From Bacillota bacterium (GTDB taxonomy: Bacteria; Bacillota; Clostridia; Clostridiales; Clostridiaceae): 8,458 nt of DNA. The position numbers and the translations under genes were made by a program. Shown in pieces: positions 1-6,441 of the stretch. The stretch's first letter is position 1. Each line of letters begins with the position of its first letter. The notes beneath the pieces were generated by a model. The model saw only the letters and a list, made by a program, of their open reading frames with translations, searched no databases and had not been told where the DNA came from. The stretch lies in assembly GCA_023424785.1 (NCBI GenBank), contig JAFADP010000089.1, positions 1 to 8,458 of the forward strand, in the 5' to 3' direction.

Positions 1-1
1 A

Positions 2-874
2 AATAATAATTCATTAAAAATAGAAGAGATTCTTAACCTAAACTTTAAAAATATAAAAGAAGTGAGATTAAATACAATAAAGGCATGTCCACATTGTAAT
101 AATATTAATTTTATTAAGTATGGAAAATATAATAATATTCAAAGATATAAATGTAAGGACTGTTATAGGACTTTTTCCTTATCAACTAATACTCCTTGGA
201 GCTATACTAAAAAGAATATATTAACTTGGATTAAGTATATAGAGCTTATGTTTGCTTGTAATACATTAAAAGAATGTGCTAATAAGTTATCAATGCATAT
301 TACAACAGCTTTTGCTTGGAGACATAAAATACTTCACTCCCTAGTATCATTAAATTTGCCTAATGTTATGGAAAATAACATATCCATGAGAAAACTTATG
401 GAAAGAGAAAGTTTTAAAGGAAATAAAAATATGCCTATAGGTGAAAGAAAAAAGATATGGATTATTGCAGGAGAAGATGAATGTGATAATTACTTAGCTC
501 AGCCAATTTGTAAACATTACTGGGACAAAGAAAGTTTTATAAAAAAGGTGTATACAAAGTTTAAGGAAAATTCTATTTTACATTCATATGGAGATAGATA
601 TTTAGACATTATATGTAATAATCATAATGGAAATAAACAAAAAGAAGAAAATGTAGAAGTAAAAGAAAAGCTTTTTAAAAATGTTTTTTCTTTTCAAAAG
701 CTAAAGAAAAGATTTTATGGAGTTGCATCTAAGTATCTTAAACATTATTTATACTTTGGAAATATATTTATGTGTCATAATGAATATAGTTATTTAAGCT
801 TATTTTTGAAGTTAAATAATACAGATACATATATAAGAGGAATTGATTTAAAATTAATAGATTGTTTGTCCTAA
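2..874 (+). CDS. IS1595/ISXO2-type transposase-like protein, 5' end outside window, probably catalytically inactive
   Basis: The first start codon inside the window is GTG at 62, but the frame stays open to base 2 with no stop. No ribosome binding site precedes the GTG. The start is therefore probably upstream, and at least 290 residues are encoded. Counting from the GTG: a zinc ribbon with C9, C12, C31 and C34; a helix-turn-helix-like segment at about 70-94 containing the AFAWRHKIL motif; then ESFKGNK (116-122), which matches the ES-KG block of IS1595/ISXO2 transposases. The closing FYGVASKYLKHYL block (218-230) matches the family's GVATKYL-NYL signature, so the 3' end looks intact. The family normally has Asp-Glu about ten residues before that KG; here the positions read Arg110-Lys111. 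The expected second catalytic Asp region is also hard to recognise. Family membership is well supported; loss of activity is an inference. It could be a decaying insertion element or a domesticated DNA-binding protein. No terminal inverted repeat is visible downstream. Confidence 0.75.
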   Translation, partial: NNNSLKIEEILNLNFKNIKEVRLNTIKACPHCNNINFIKYGKYNNIQRYKCKDCYRTFSLSTNTPWSYTKKNILTWIKYIELMFACNTLKECANKLSMHITTAFAWRHKILHSLVSLNLPNVMENNISMRKLMERESFKGNKNMPIGERKKIWIIAGEDECDNYLAQPICKHYWDKESFIKKVYTKFKENSILHSYGDRYLDIICNNHNGNKQKEENVEVKEKLFKNVFSFQKLKKRFYGVASKYLKHYLYFGNIFMCHNEYSYLSLFLKLNNTDTYIRGIDLKLIDCLS

Positions 875-974
875 ACAGCTTGGTTATGAATACATATACT
901 TAATATAGAAATGGATTAGCATAATAAACACCAACATTTAATGCAAAAAGATAAGAGTGTTTTGGAGGGGTAAC

Positions 975-1006
975 ACACCAACGCACCAACACACCAATAC
1001 ACAACT
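975..1006. repeat. Short tandem repeat, 8-bp unit ACACCAAC
   Basis: Four consecutive 8-base units read ACACCAAC, GCACCAAC, ACACCAAT and the degenerate ACACAACT. A further isolated ACACCAAC lies at 928-935. The top strand from about 972 to 1020 is almost entirely A and C, unlike the A/T-rich surroundings. The repeat sits between the convergent transposase-like gene and gatD, in a stretch of 194 bases without a gene. Its function is unknown. Confidence 0.7.
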
Positions 1007-1023
1007 ACAAAGCAACAACATAT

Positions 1024-1056
1024 AAAAAGGAATAAACCCCAAAAGTGATTTATTCC
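1024..1056 (-). terminator. Intrinsic terminator of the murT-gatD operon
   Basis: Read on the - strand just past the gatD stop codon, an 8-bp perfect stem (GGAATAAA at 1056-1049 with TTTATTCC at 1036-1029) closes a 12-base loop and is followed by TTTTT (1028-1024). The other strand has no T-run after the stem, so it should stop only the leftward transcript and not transcription from the transposase-like gene. Confidence 0.8.
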
Positions 1057-1068
1057 TAATTAAACAAA

Positions 1069-1803
1069 CTATTTATCTTTGTTAGAACAAGTTTTTATTA
1101 TATGTTCTTTAGCTTTTAGTTCTAGTGTATCATCAAGAGGTGCAAGCTCTATATTTCCACCATATTTTTTTTCTAAAGCAATTTTTAAAAGTCTATCTGC
1201 AAGCTCTGGATTCTTTGATAGAAGAGATCCATGGAAGTAAGTACAATATGTATTTTTATATACACATCCTTCATGGTTGTCTTCTCCGTTATTACCATAG
1301 CCAGCTAGACATTTACCTAGTGGTTTTAAGTTATTTATATAAGTTCTACCAGAGTGATTTTCAAAACCTACATAAGTTTCATCAAACTCTTCATTATATA
1401 TAACTGTATTACCTATAAATCTAGTATCTCCACCTTCAGTATAAATATCAAGTATGTGAAGTCCTTCAAGTTTTTCACCATTTGGAGCTCTGTAGTAATT
1501 TCCTAATAGTTGATATCCACCACAAATAGCAAGTAGAACTTTACTATCTTCAACATACTTTGTAAGAGCATCTTTTTTATTATTTTTTAAATCCTCAGAA
1601 ACTATAGATTGTTCATAATCTTGTCCACCACCAAAGAATACGATGTCCATTTCGTCTCCATTAAACTCGTCATTAATTGATACATTAATAATGTTTACTT
1701 TTATACCACGTTTTTCTGCTCTATTTTTTAAAATTAATATATTTCCTACATCTCCATAAACATTTAGTAAGTCGGGATATAGGTGACAGATATTTAATTC
1801 CAT
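1069..1803 (-). CDS. gatD: Lipid II isoglutaminyl synthase, glutaminase subunit GatD
   Basis: GatD hydrolyses glutamine and passes ammonia to MurT, which amidates the alpha-carboxyl of D-glutamate in the lipid II stem peptide at the inner face of the membrane. The 244-residue protein is a class I (triad) glutamine amidotransferase of the CobB/CobQ-like type and has the family's usual length. It opens with the typical ICHLYPDLLNVYGDVGN block and carries FFGGGQDYEQ (56-65). The nucleophile is Cys94 in LAICGGYQLL, the histidine is His191 in YFHGSLLSKNP, and Arg128 (GGDTRF) sits at the position of the substrate-binding arginine in Staphylococcus aureus GatD. The ATG is preceded by AAAGGAG with 9-base spacing (1813-1819), which fixes the start. 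It lies 24 bases behind murT, in the same operon, and is followed by a terminator. Identification is firm from motifs and partner. Confidence 0.96.
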   Translation of the reverse strand: MELNICHLYPDLLNVYGDVGNILILKNRAEKRGIKVNIINVSINDEFNGDEMDIVFFGGGQDYEQSIVSEDLKNNKKDALTKYVEDSKVLLAICGGYQLLGNYYRAPNGEKLEGLHILDIYTEGGDTRFIGNTVIYNEEFDETYVGFENHSGRTYINNLKPLGKCLAGYGNNGEDNHEGCVYKNTYCTYFHGSLLSKNPELADRLLKIALEKKYGGNIELAPLDDTLELKAKEHIIKTCSNKDK

Positions 1804-1827
1804 TTTATCTACTCCTTTACTTAAGTA

Positions 1828-3189
1828 TTACCAAAGTTTTTTAATATATCCCTTAGAATATAGGAATTTTCTATAATTAATCATAGCTGTATAAGTAGCT
1901 AGTATATAAATTCTATCAGTTTTGCTTTTCTTTAGCTTTTCTGTTAATTCTCCGTAGTTTTCCTCTATAATAAAGTTTTCTTCATTAAGACCAGCAGTTT
2001 TTAATCTAACAGCCATATCATATAATCTTATACCTGAAATAAATATATCCTTTATTGGTAAAGAAGATAGCTTTTCAAAATTTACATCCCATATCCAAGA
2101 AACGTCACGTCCATCTGCATAGTTATCATTTAACATAAATAATGTTGAGAAATCTTCTTTATTTAAACAAAGAGTATCTAGTGCTTGATTATATCCAGCT
2201 GGATTCTTAACTAGAATTATTTTAACCTTTTTGCCTTCAATTTCAATTTCTTCTTGACGACCAAAGCTTGAATCAACTTTTCCAAGAGAAGATGCTATAA
2301 CATGATTTTCTATACCCATTTCACTTGCAATAGAGTATGCACATAATCCATTGTAAATATTATATATACCTGATTGGCTTATAGTAACTTCATTATTATT
2401 AATAAGTACATTAGAAGAATTAGGAGTAAGCTCTAAAATTCCATCTAATTTATACTTAAGGTCAGGTCTTTTATATCCACATTCTGTGCAATAATAATCT
2501 CCTAAGTGATTATATGTTATAAAGTTATAACTATATGGGGTTTTACACATTTTACAGAACTTAGCATCTGCATTAATATCTACAGTATTGTTATCATTAA
2601 ATGGATTGCTAAAACCATAATATACCTTAGGATTTGGAACATCTAAATGTCCAAATAATGAATCATCACCATTTAATACAAGAGTAGATGATGGAACTTT
2701 TTTAATTCCTTCTAATATTTTTTCTAAGGTTGTATAAACTTCACCATATCTATCAAGTTGATCTCTAAAAAGGTTAGTTATAGTTATAATTTCTGGATTT
2801 AAGTATTCTGTAACAAATTTAAGGTTAGCCTCATCTACCTCAATTATTGCATAACTTCCTTTATTGCTTTTAAAGAACCTATAGTTATCAATAAAACAAG
2901 ATACTATTCCACGGAATAGGTTAGCACCAGTATTGTTTGTTATAACTCTATATCCTTTCTTTTTAAATATATTTGTAATCATACTTGTAGTAGTTGTTTT
3001 ACCATTTGTTCCTGTAACTAAAATAACTTTATAGTCTTTTGCTACTTTAGCCAAAATGGCTTTATCAAATTTTAAGGCAACAGTACCTGGAAAAGTAGAG
3101 CCCCCTTTTAAAATGTGTTTAGATAAGAAGATTGTGACTTTTCCTGCTAATATACTAAGAATAGATTTAATATTAATTTTTCTCACCAC
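1828..3189 (-). CDS. murT: Lipid II isoglutaminyl synthase, Mur-ligase-like subunit MurT
   Basis: MurT is the ATP-dependent ligase half of the MurT-GatD complex, converting the D-glutamate of lipid II to D-isoglutamine; this affects cross-linking and resistance to lysozyme and beta-lactams in other Firmicutes. The 453-residue protein has the Mur ligase P-loop GTNGKTTTT (60-68), the EVDEANL block (117-123), and ITNLFRDQLDRYGE (137-150). A family-specific four-cysteine zinc ribbon is formed by C212, C215, C234 and C237 inside the central domain. The C-terminal DUF1727-type domain has NDNYADGRDVSWIWD (354-368), which holds the Asp that pairs with the GatD Cys/His. The start is awkward: two consecutive GTG codons (3189-3187 and 3186-3184) lie within the only Shine-Dalgarno-like sequence, AGGTGG (3191-3186), and the frame closes with TGA at 3198-3196. 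The true start is one of these GTGs or a non-standard codon just downstream. The family call is secure; the start is not. Confidence 0.95.
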   Translation of the reverse strand: MVRKINIKSILSILAGKVTIFLSKHILKGGSTFPGTVALKFDKAILAKVAKDYKVILVTGTNGKTTTTSMITNIFKKKGYRVITNNTGANLFRGIVSCFIDNYRFFKSNKGSYAIIEVDEANLKFVTEYLNPEIITITNLFRDQLDRYGEVYTTLEKILEGIKKVPSSTLVLNGDDSLFGHLDVPNPKVYYGFSNPFNDNNTVDINADAKFCKMCKTPYSYNFITYNHLGDYYCTECGYKRPDLKYKLDGILELTPNSSNVLINNNEVTISQSGIYNIYNGLCAYSIASEMGIENHVIASSLGKVDSSFGRQEEIEIEGKKVKIILVKNPAGYNQALDTLCLNKEDFSTLFMLNDNYADGRDVSWIWDVNFEKLSSLPIKDIFISGIRLYDMAVRLKTAGLNEENFIIEENYGELTEKLKKSKTDRIYILATYTAMINYRKFLYSKGYIKKLW

Positions 3190-3239
3190 CTGAAATCATT
3201 AGTTGTATTATTGACTTGAAATATCAACTTTATTCATAC

Positions 3240-3268
3240 AGTATAACATTAAGTTTAGGTTACTTCAA
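3240..3268 (-). promoter_or_regulatory. Sigma-A promoter of murT-gatD
   Basis: On the - strand, TTGAAG (3268-3263) and TATACT (3245-3240) are separated by exactly 17 bases, a good vegetative promoter. Transcription would start near 3233, giving a leader of about 45 bases before murT. No other good pair was found upstream of murT. Confidence 0.7.
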
Positions 3269-3341
3269 TAATTGCATAGTATATAGTAGACAAGGAATTT
3301 ATATATAAAATAGTTGGAAAAATATGAAAGGTTAATAAATA

Positions 3342-3370
3342 TAGATTTTTATAAGAATTAATGGTAAAAT
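3342..3370 (+). promoter_or_regulatory. Probable extended -10 promoter of the TPR gene
   Basis: TGGTAAAAT (3362-3370) is an extended -10 element: TG, one base, then 5 of 6 matches to TATAAT. A weak -35 TAGATT (3342-3347) lies 17 bases upstream of the hexamer. The start would be near 3377, giving a leader of about 25 bases that includes the GGAGG ribosome binding site at 3394-3398. This is the best candidate in the 213-base divergent region, but the -35 matches only 3 of 6. Confidence 0.45.
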
Positions 3371-3402
3371 GAAACAATAATAAGAAAAAGGATGGAGGTT
3401 TA

Positions 3403-5163
3403 ATGATTGAATTTATTAAGAAATTAAAGGATAGTTATATTAATCTTTGCAAGAAATATAAAGAGTTATCTACTATTACTATTATGGTAATAAGTTTTAT
3501 AATAACTTTAACAATTATATTAATATGTGTTTCTGCTACTAAAGTTACTACAGAAAAAAATACTGAGGTACTATCTAAAAATGTTGTTAGTTATGATAAT
3601 AAAGGAGAAGAATACTTCTTTAATGATGATTATGAAGCTGCAATTGAGGAATATAGTAAACTTAATGAGAAGGAAGAGTGGCCAATTTATGAAATAAAAA
3701 TGGCTGAAGTATGTACAGCACAAGGAAACTATGATAGATCAGATGGATTAGTAGATTCTGCTTATGAAAAAAGAAATCAATTAATTATTAATGAAAATAA
3801 TGAAAAGTACTTAGATAAAGATGGAGAATTAGGGAATTACATATGTTTACTTACTATGTTAAATGGAAAGTATGAAAAAGCACAAGAGTATGGAGAGATA
3901 TTCCTTCAAGATAATCCAGACAATAAAGAACTTCAAAGAAGTTTATTTACTATTTATTTAGTTAATAATAATTTGGACAAGGCTAAGGCTTTACTTGAAA
4001 ACTATAAAGTAGATGAAAAGTCATCATATGATATTGCTTTATATGCAGATATGAATATGTTACTTGGAAATTCAGAAAAGGTATTTGAATATCTTAGTAA
4101 GGCATGGAATGTTAATAAAGATGAGGTTAAGGTATTTGATTTAATTTATCAATTAGCTTCACGTAATAGAGAAGGTACTATAAATACTTTAGAAAAGTTA
4201 TGTAATGATAATCCAAAAGAAATATCTTATAAGGTTATGCTTTTAAAATGCTACTCTATGTCTAAGAATACAATAAAAGAAGCTAATGATCTTTATAAAG
4301 AAATAGAAAAAGAGGATTTAGGAGAGTATGCATTTGATACTGTTTTAGCAAAAATCTATCAAAATAATGGTAAGAAGTTAGAAGCTGAGGAATTAATTAA
4401 TAAATTAATTAGTAAAGAAAATTATATAGGATATCATACAGCAGGTTGGTATTATAGTAATGAAGGAGATTATGAAAAAGCTCTTGAGTTATGTAAGAAA
4501 AGTATAGCTGAAAATCCTGATTATATAGATAATTATGGATTACTTATGACAGAAATATTAATAAAGTCAGGAGAAGCAAAAAAGGCAGAGCCTTATTATA
4601 CAATTGCTTTATTAAAAGAGCCATTTAATATTAGCTTATTAATAAATGTTTCAAATTATTATAATGGAGTTTTAGATGATGCTAACAGAGCATATGGTTA
4701 TATGAAGCTTGCATCATTAATAAAACCTAATGATGATAGAATATATTATAATTTATCAATGATTGCTGTTGATAATAATAAAAGAAAAGAAGCTATAGAA
4801 CTTATAAATAAAAGTATTTCTTTAAATAAAGATGAATATAGTTATCACAGAGCTTTAGGAACATTATATTTAAATGAAGGCGAAGATAAAAAAGCAATAG
4901 AAGAAATAAGAGAAGCATACAAGCTTAATAATGATGATATATTAACATTAAATAATGCAGGATGTTACTATATTACTGTAGAGAAGGATATTAGAAGAGG
5001 ATATGAAAATATAAAAGGTGCTTATGATAAGCTTAGTGATGATGTAGATAAGAATACTAGGGGAATTATTACAGATAATTATGAAAAAGCTAAGAAGTTA
5101 TTAGAAAAATACAATAGTGATAATTCAAAACTTGAAGTACCAGAACTACATTTATTCTATTAG
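3403..5163 (+). CDS. Membrane-anchored tetratricopeptide repeat protein, function unknown
   Basis: This 586-residue protein has a short, lysine-rich N-terminus (1-22), a single hydrophobic segment at about 24-45, and then a long, acidic, helical region. By the positive-inside rule the basic N-terminus should be cytoplasmic and the rest outside the membrane. Tetratricopeptide-like units are visible at about 66-90 (FFNDDYEAAIEEYSKL), 147-170 (NGKYEKAQEYGEIFLQDNP), 344-373 (GWYYSNEGDYEKALELCKKSIAENP), 444-476 and 479-511; the middle (200-340) holds more degenerate helical pairs. No enzyme domain is recognisable. Such proteins usually act as scaffolds for protein partners. The ATG follows GGAGG (3394-3398) with short 4-base spacing. 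It is divergent from murT and 83 bases ahead of uppP with no terminator between, so an envelope role is plausible, but this rests on position only. Confidence 0.85.
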   Translation: MIEFIKKLKDSYINLCKKYKELSTITIMVISFIITLTIILICVSATKVTTEKNTEVLSKNVVSYDNKGEEYFFNDDYEAAIEEYSKLNEKEEWPIYEIKMAEVCTAQGNYDRSDGLVDSAYEKRNQLIINENNEKYLDKDGELGNYICLLTMLNGKYEKAQEYGEIFLQDNPDNKELQRSLFTIYLVNNNLDKAKALLENYKVDEKSSYDIALYADMNMLLGNSEKVFEYLSKAWNVNKDEVKVFDLIYQLASRNREGTINTLEKLCNDNPKEISYKVMLLKCYSMSKNTIKEANDLYKEIEKEDLGEYAFDTVLAKIYQNNGKKLEAEELINKLISKENYIGYHTAGWYYSNEGDYEKALELCKKSIAENPDYIDNYGLLMTEILIKSGEAKKAEPYYTIALLKEPFNISLLINVSNYYNGVLDDANRAYGYMKLASLIKPNDDRIYYNLSMIAVDNNKRKEAIELINKSISLNKDEYSYHRALGTLYLNEGEDKKAIEEIREAYKLNNDDILTLNNAGCYYITVEKDIRRGYENIKGAYDKLSDDVDKNTRGIITDNYEKAKKLLEKYNSDNSKLEVPELHLFY

Positions 5164-5169
5164 TTAAGG

Positions 5170-5198
5170 TAGACATATGATAAATATTTACTTATAAT
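5170..5198 (+). promoter_or_regulatory. Sigma-A promoter of uppP
   Basis: TAGACA (5170-5175, 5 of 6 to TTGACA) and a perfect TATAAT (5193-5198) are 17 bases apart, in the gap between the TPR gene stop and uppP. The start would be near 5205. A 7-bp dyad (TTACTTA 5188-5194 with TAAGTAA 5213-5219) overlaps the -10 and the start region and could be an operator or a leader hairpin. uppP can thus be expressed on its own as well as by read-through. Confidence 0.7.
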
Positions 5199-5246
5199 TT
5201 TATTTATAATAGTAAGTAATAATAAACGTAAAGAGAGGGAGAAATA

Positions 5247-6110
5247 GTGGATTTTTTATTTATACTTAAAGCTATATTTATAGCTATAATAGAGGGGTTA
5301 ACTGAATTTATACCTGTATCTTCTACAGGACATATGATTTTATTTAGTAGTATTATTAACTTTTCAGGAAATGGTGAATTTAAGGCATTTACAGATATGT
5401 TCCAAGTTGTTATACAATTAGGAGCTATTCTTGCAGTTGTAGTACTATATTGGAAGAAAATTAAAGATAGTGTTATAGAATTTTTTAAATATATATTTAC
5501 AGGTGGTAAAGAAGGTAAAACAGGTTTTAGATTTGGTATAAATGTAATAGTAGGTAGTATACCAATGGCTATATTTGGATTTACTTTTTATGATACAATT
5601 AAATCATTATTTAATCCAAATGCAGTTATTTTAGGATTAATTGTTGGTGGTATTTTACTTATAGTTATAGAAAATAGCTTTAGAAAGAAAAAGAAGGCTG
5701 TTAATGATATAGATAAGATAACTCCAAAAAGAGCACTTATAGTAGGGTTATTTCAAATGTTAGCTGTTTGGCCAGGTATGTCAAGAAGTGCATCTACAAT
5801 TATGGGGGGATGGATAGCTGGACTTGCTACACCAGTTGCAGCAGAATTTTCATTCTTCTTAGCAATACCAGCAATGATAGGATCATCAGCATTAGATTTA
5901 TTTGAATATGATTATTCAATAATGACTCCAACATTATGGGTAGCTTTAATAGTAGGATTTATAGTTGCATTTGTAGTTTCAATAGTAGTTATGGAAAAGT
6001 TTGTTGCATACTTAAAGAAGAAACCAATGAGAGTATTTGCAGTATACAGAGTAGGAGTAGGTATAATACTTGGAGCTCTTGTAATAACTAAAATAATAAC
6101 ATTAACTTAA
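5247..6110 (+). CDS. uppP: Undecaprenyl-diphosphate phosphatase (UppP/BacA family)
   Basis: UppP is an integral membrane enzyme that dephosphorylates undecaprenyl diphosphate so that the lipid carrier can be reused for peptidoglycan and other envelope polymers; overexpression gives bacitracin resistance in other bacteria. The 287-residue protein is mostly hydrophobic helices. It carries both signature motifs: EGLTEFIPVSSTGH (16-29), with the two catalytic-site glutamates E16 and E20, Ser25/Ser26 and His29, and PGMSRSAST (176-184), with Arg180. Length is normal for the family. The start is GTG at 5247, preceded by a purine-rich AGAGGG (5234-5239) at about 7 bases. It puts the first motif at the same distance from the N-terminus as in Escherichia coli UppP; the next Met is residue 30, after the motif. 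A strong terminator follows directly. Confidence 0.97.
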   Translation: MDFLFILKAIFIAIIEGLTEFIPVSSTGHMILFSSIINFSGNGEFKAFTDMFQVVIQLGAILAVVVLYWKKIKDSVIEFFKYIFTGGKEGKTGFRFGINVIVGSIPMAIFGFTFYDTIKSLFNPNAVILGLIVGGILLIVIENSFRKKKKAVNDIDKITPKRALIVGLFQMLAVWPGMSRSASTIMGGWIAGLATPVAAEFSFFLAIPAMIGSSALDLFEYDYSIMTPTLWVALIVGFIVAFVVSIVVMEKFVAYLKKKPMRVFAVYRVGVGIILGALVITKIITLT

Positions 6111-6116
6111 GATGAG

Positions 6117-6150
6117 TGTTGCAGATTATATAGTCTGCAACATTTTTTTT
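6117..6150 (+). terminator. Intrinsic terminator after uppP
   Basis: A perfect 9-bp stem, TGTTGCAGA (6117-6125) with TCTGCAACA (6134-6142), has an 8-base loop and is followed by eight T residues (6143-6150). It begins only 6 bases after the uppP stop codon and should end the TPR-uppP transcript. Confidence 0.95.
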
Positions 6151-6321
6151 GTATTAAATGTTGGTAATGGGGAATTATAGGATAGGGGATTAAATTTAAA
6201 AGTTAAATAAGTATATTTGTTAATATATTTTAGGAGGAATTTTATTAGAAATGAAGAAAAATATATAATGAAAAAATTTAAAAAAATAATAAAATTTGGA
6301 TAAATTCTACTTTAATAAATT

Positions 6322-6350
6322 TTTACTTTGTGGTAATATAAAGGTAGAAT
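6322..6350 (+). promoter_or_regulatory. Probable sigma-A promoter of the phosphofructokinase operon
   Basis: TTTACT (6322-6327, 4 of 6) and TAGAAT (6345-6350, 5 of 6) are separated by 17 bases. Transcription would begin near 6357 and leave a leader of about 85 bases. The -10 lies in the right arm of an imperfect inverted repeat (ATTCTACTTTA 6304-6314 with TAAAGGTAGAAT 6339-6350, one bulged base), so the promoter itself is embedded in a dyad. Confidence 0.55.
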
Positions 6351-6392
6351 ATATTTAATCGTTTAAGTTTTCTAAAAATTTAATAAATTAAC

Positions 6393-6414
6393 TACAATTC
6401 AAATTGTAAACAAT
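6393..6414. promoter_or_regulatory. Overlapping inverted repeats in the phosphofructokinase leader
   Basis: TACAATT (6393-6399) and AATTGTA (6402-6408) form a perfect 7-bp dyad around a 2-base centre. The right arm is reused in a second dyad, ATTGT (6403-6407) with ACAAT (6410-6414), also with a 2-base centre. The three half-sites stand at regular spacing about 13-34 bases before the ribosome binding site. This could be a repressor operator or two mutually exclusive RNA hairpins. The regulator is not identified. Confidence 0.45.
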
Positions 6415-6441
6415 ATCATAGGGGCGAGGAGGAGTTATAAG

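Larger units (their letters stand above)
6151..6441. other. Long intergenic region upstream of the phosphofructokinase gene
   Basis: This gap of about 290 bases (331 with the terminator) is extremely AT-rich and contains no gene of normal length. An AGGAGG at 6232-6237 stands alone: the nearest ATG (6251) is 13 bases away and opens a 5-codon frame. Its TAA stop overlaps, as TAATG, the start of an 11-codon basic frame (6268-6303, MKKFKKIIKFG). Either could be a chance frame. Further right come an imperfect dyad (6301-6357), a promoter within it, a set of ACAAT/ATTGT half-sites (6393-6414) and the strong ribosome binding site of the next gene (6427-6434). Nothing convincing is seen between 6151 and 6230. 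Confidence 0.6.

Noticed and set aside
964..970. GGAGGGG resembling a ribosome binding site
   Set aside because: No ATG, GTG or TTG follows at useful spacing with an open frame.
957..976. GTGTT/AACAC inverted repeat as an insertion-element end
   Set aside because: Only 5-bp arms; no matching copy on the other side of the transposase-like gene is visible in the window.
975..1006. CRISPR array
   Set aside because: Units are only 8 bases, directly adjacent with no spacers, and no cas gene is present.
1125..1403. Open frame of 92 codons on the + strand
   Set aside because: It lies wholly antisense inside gatD, has no ribosome binding site and resembles no protein; shadow frame.
3211..3239. Possible + strand promoter TTGACT-17-TCATAC for the TPR gene
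   Set aside because: The -35 is good but TCATAC is a poor -10, and it lies about 165 bases from the gene; the extended -10 at 3362-3370 is preferred.
5188..5219. Terminator between the TPR gene and uppP
   Set aside because: The stem is only 7 A/T-rich pairs and is not followed by a T-run; it overlaps a clear promoter.
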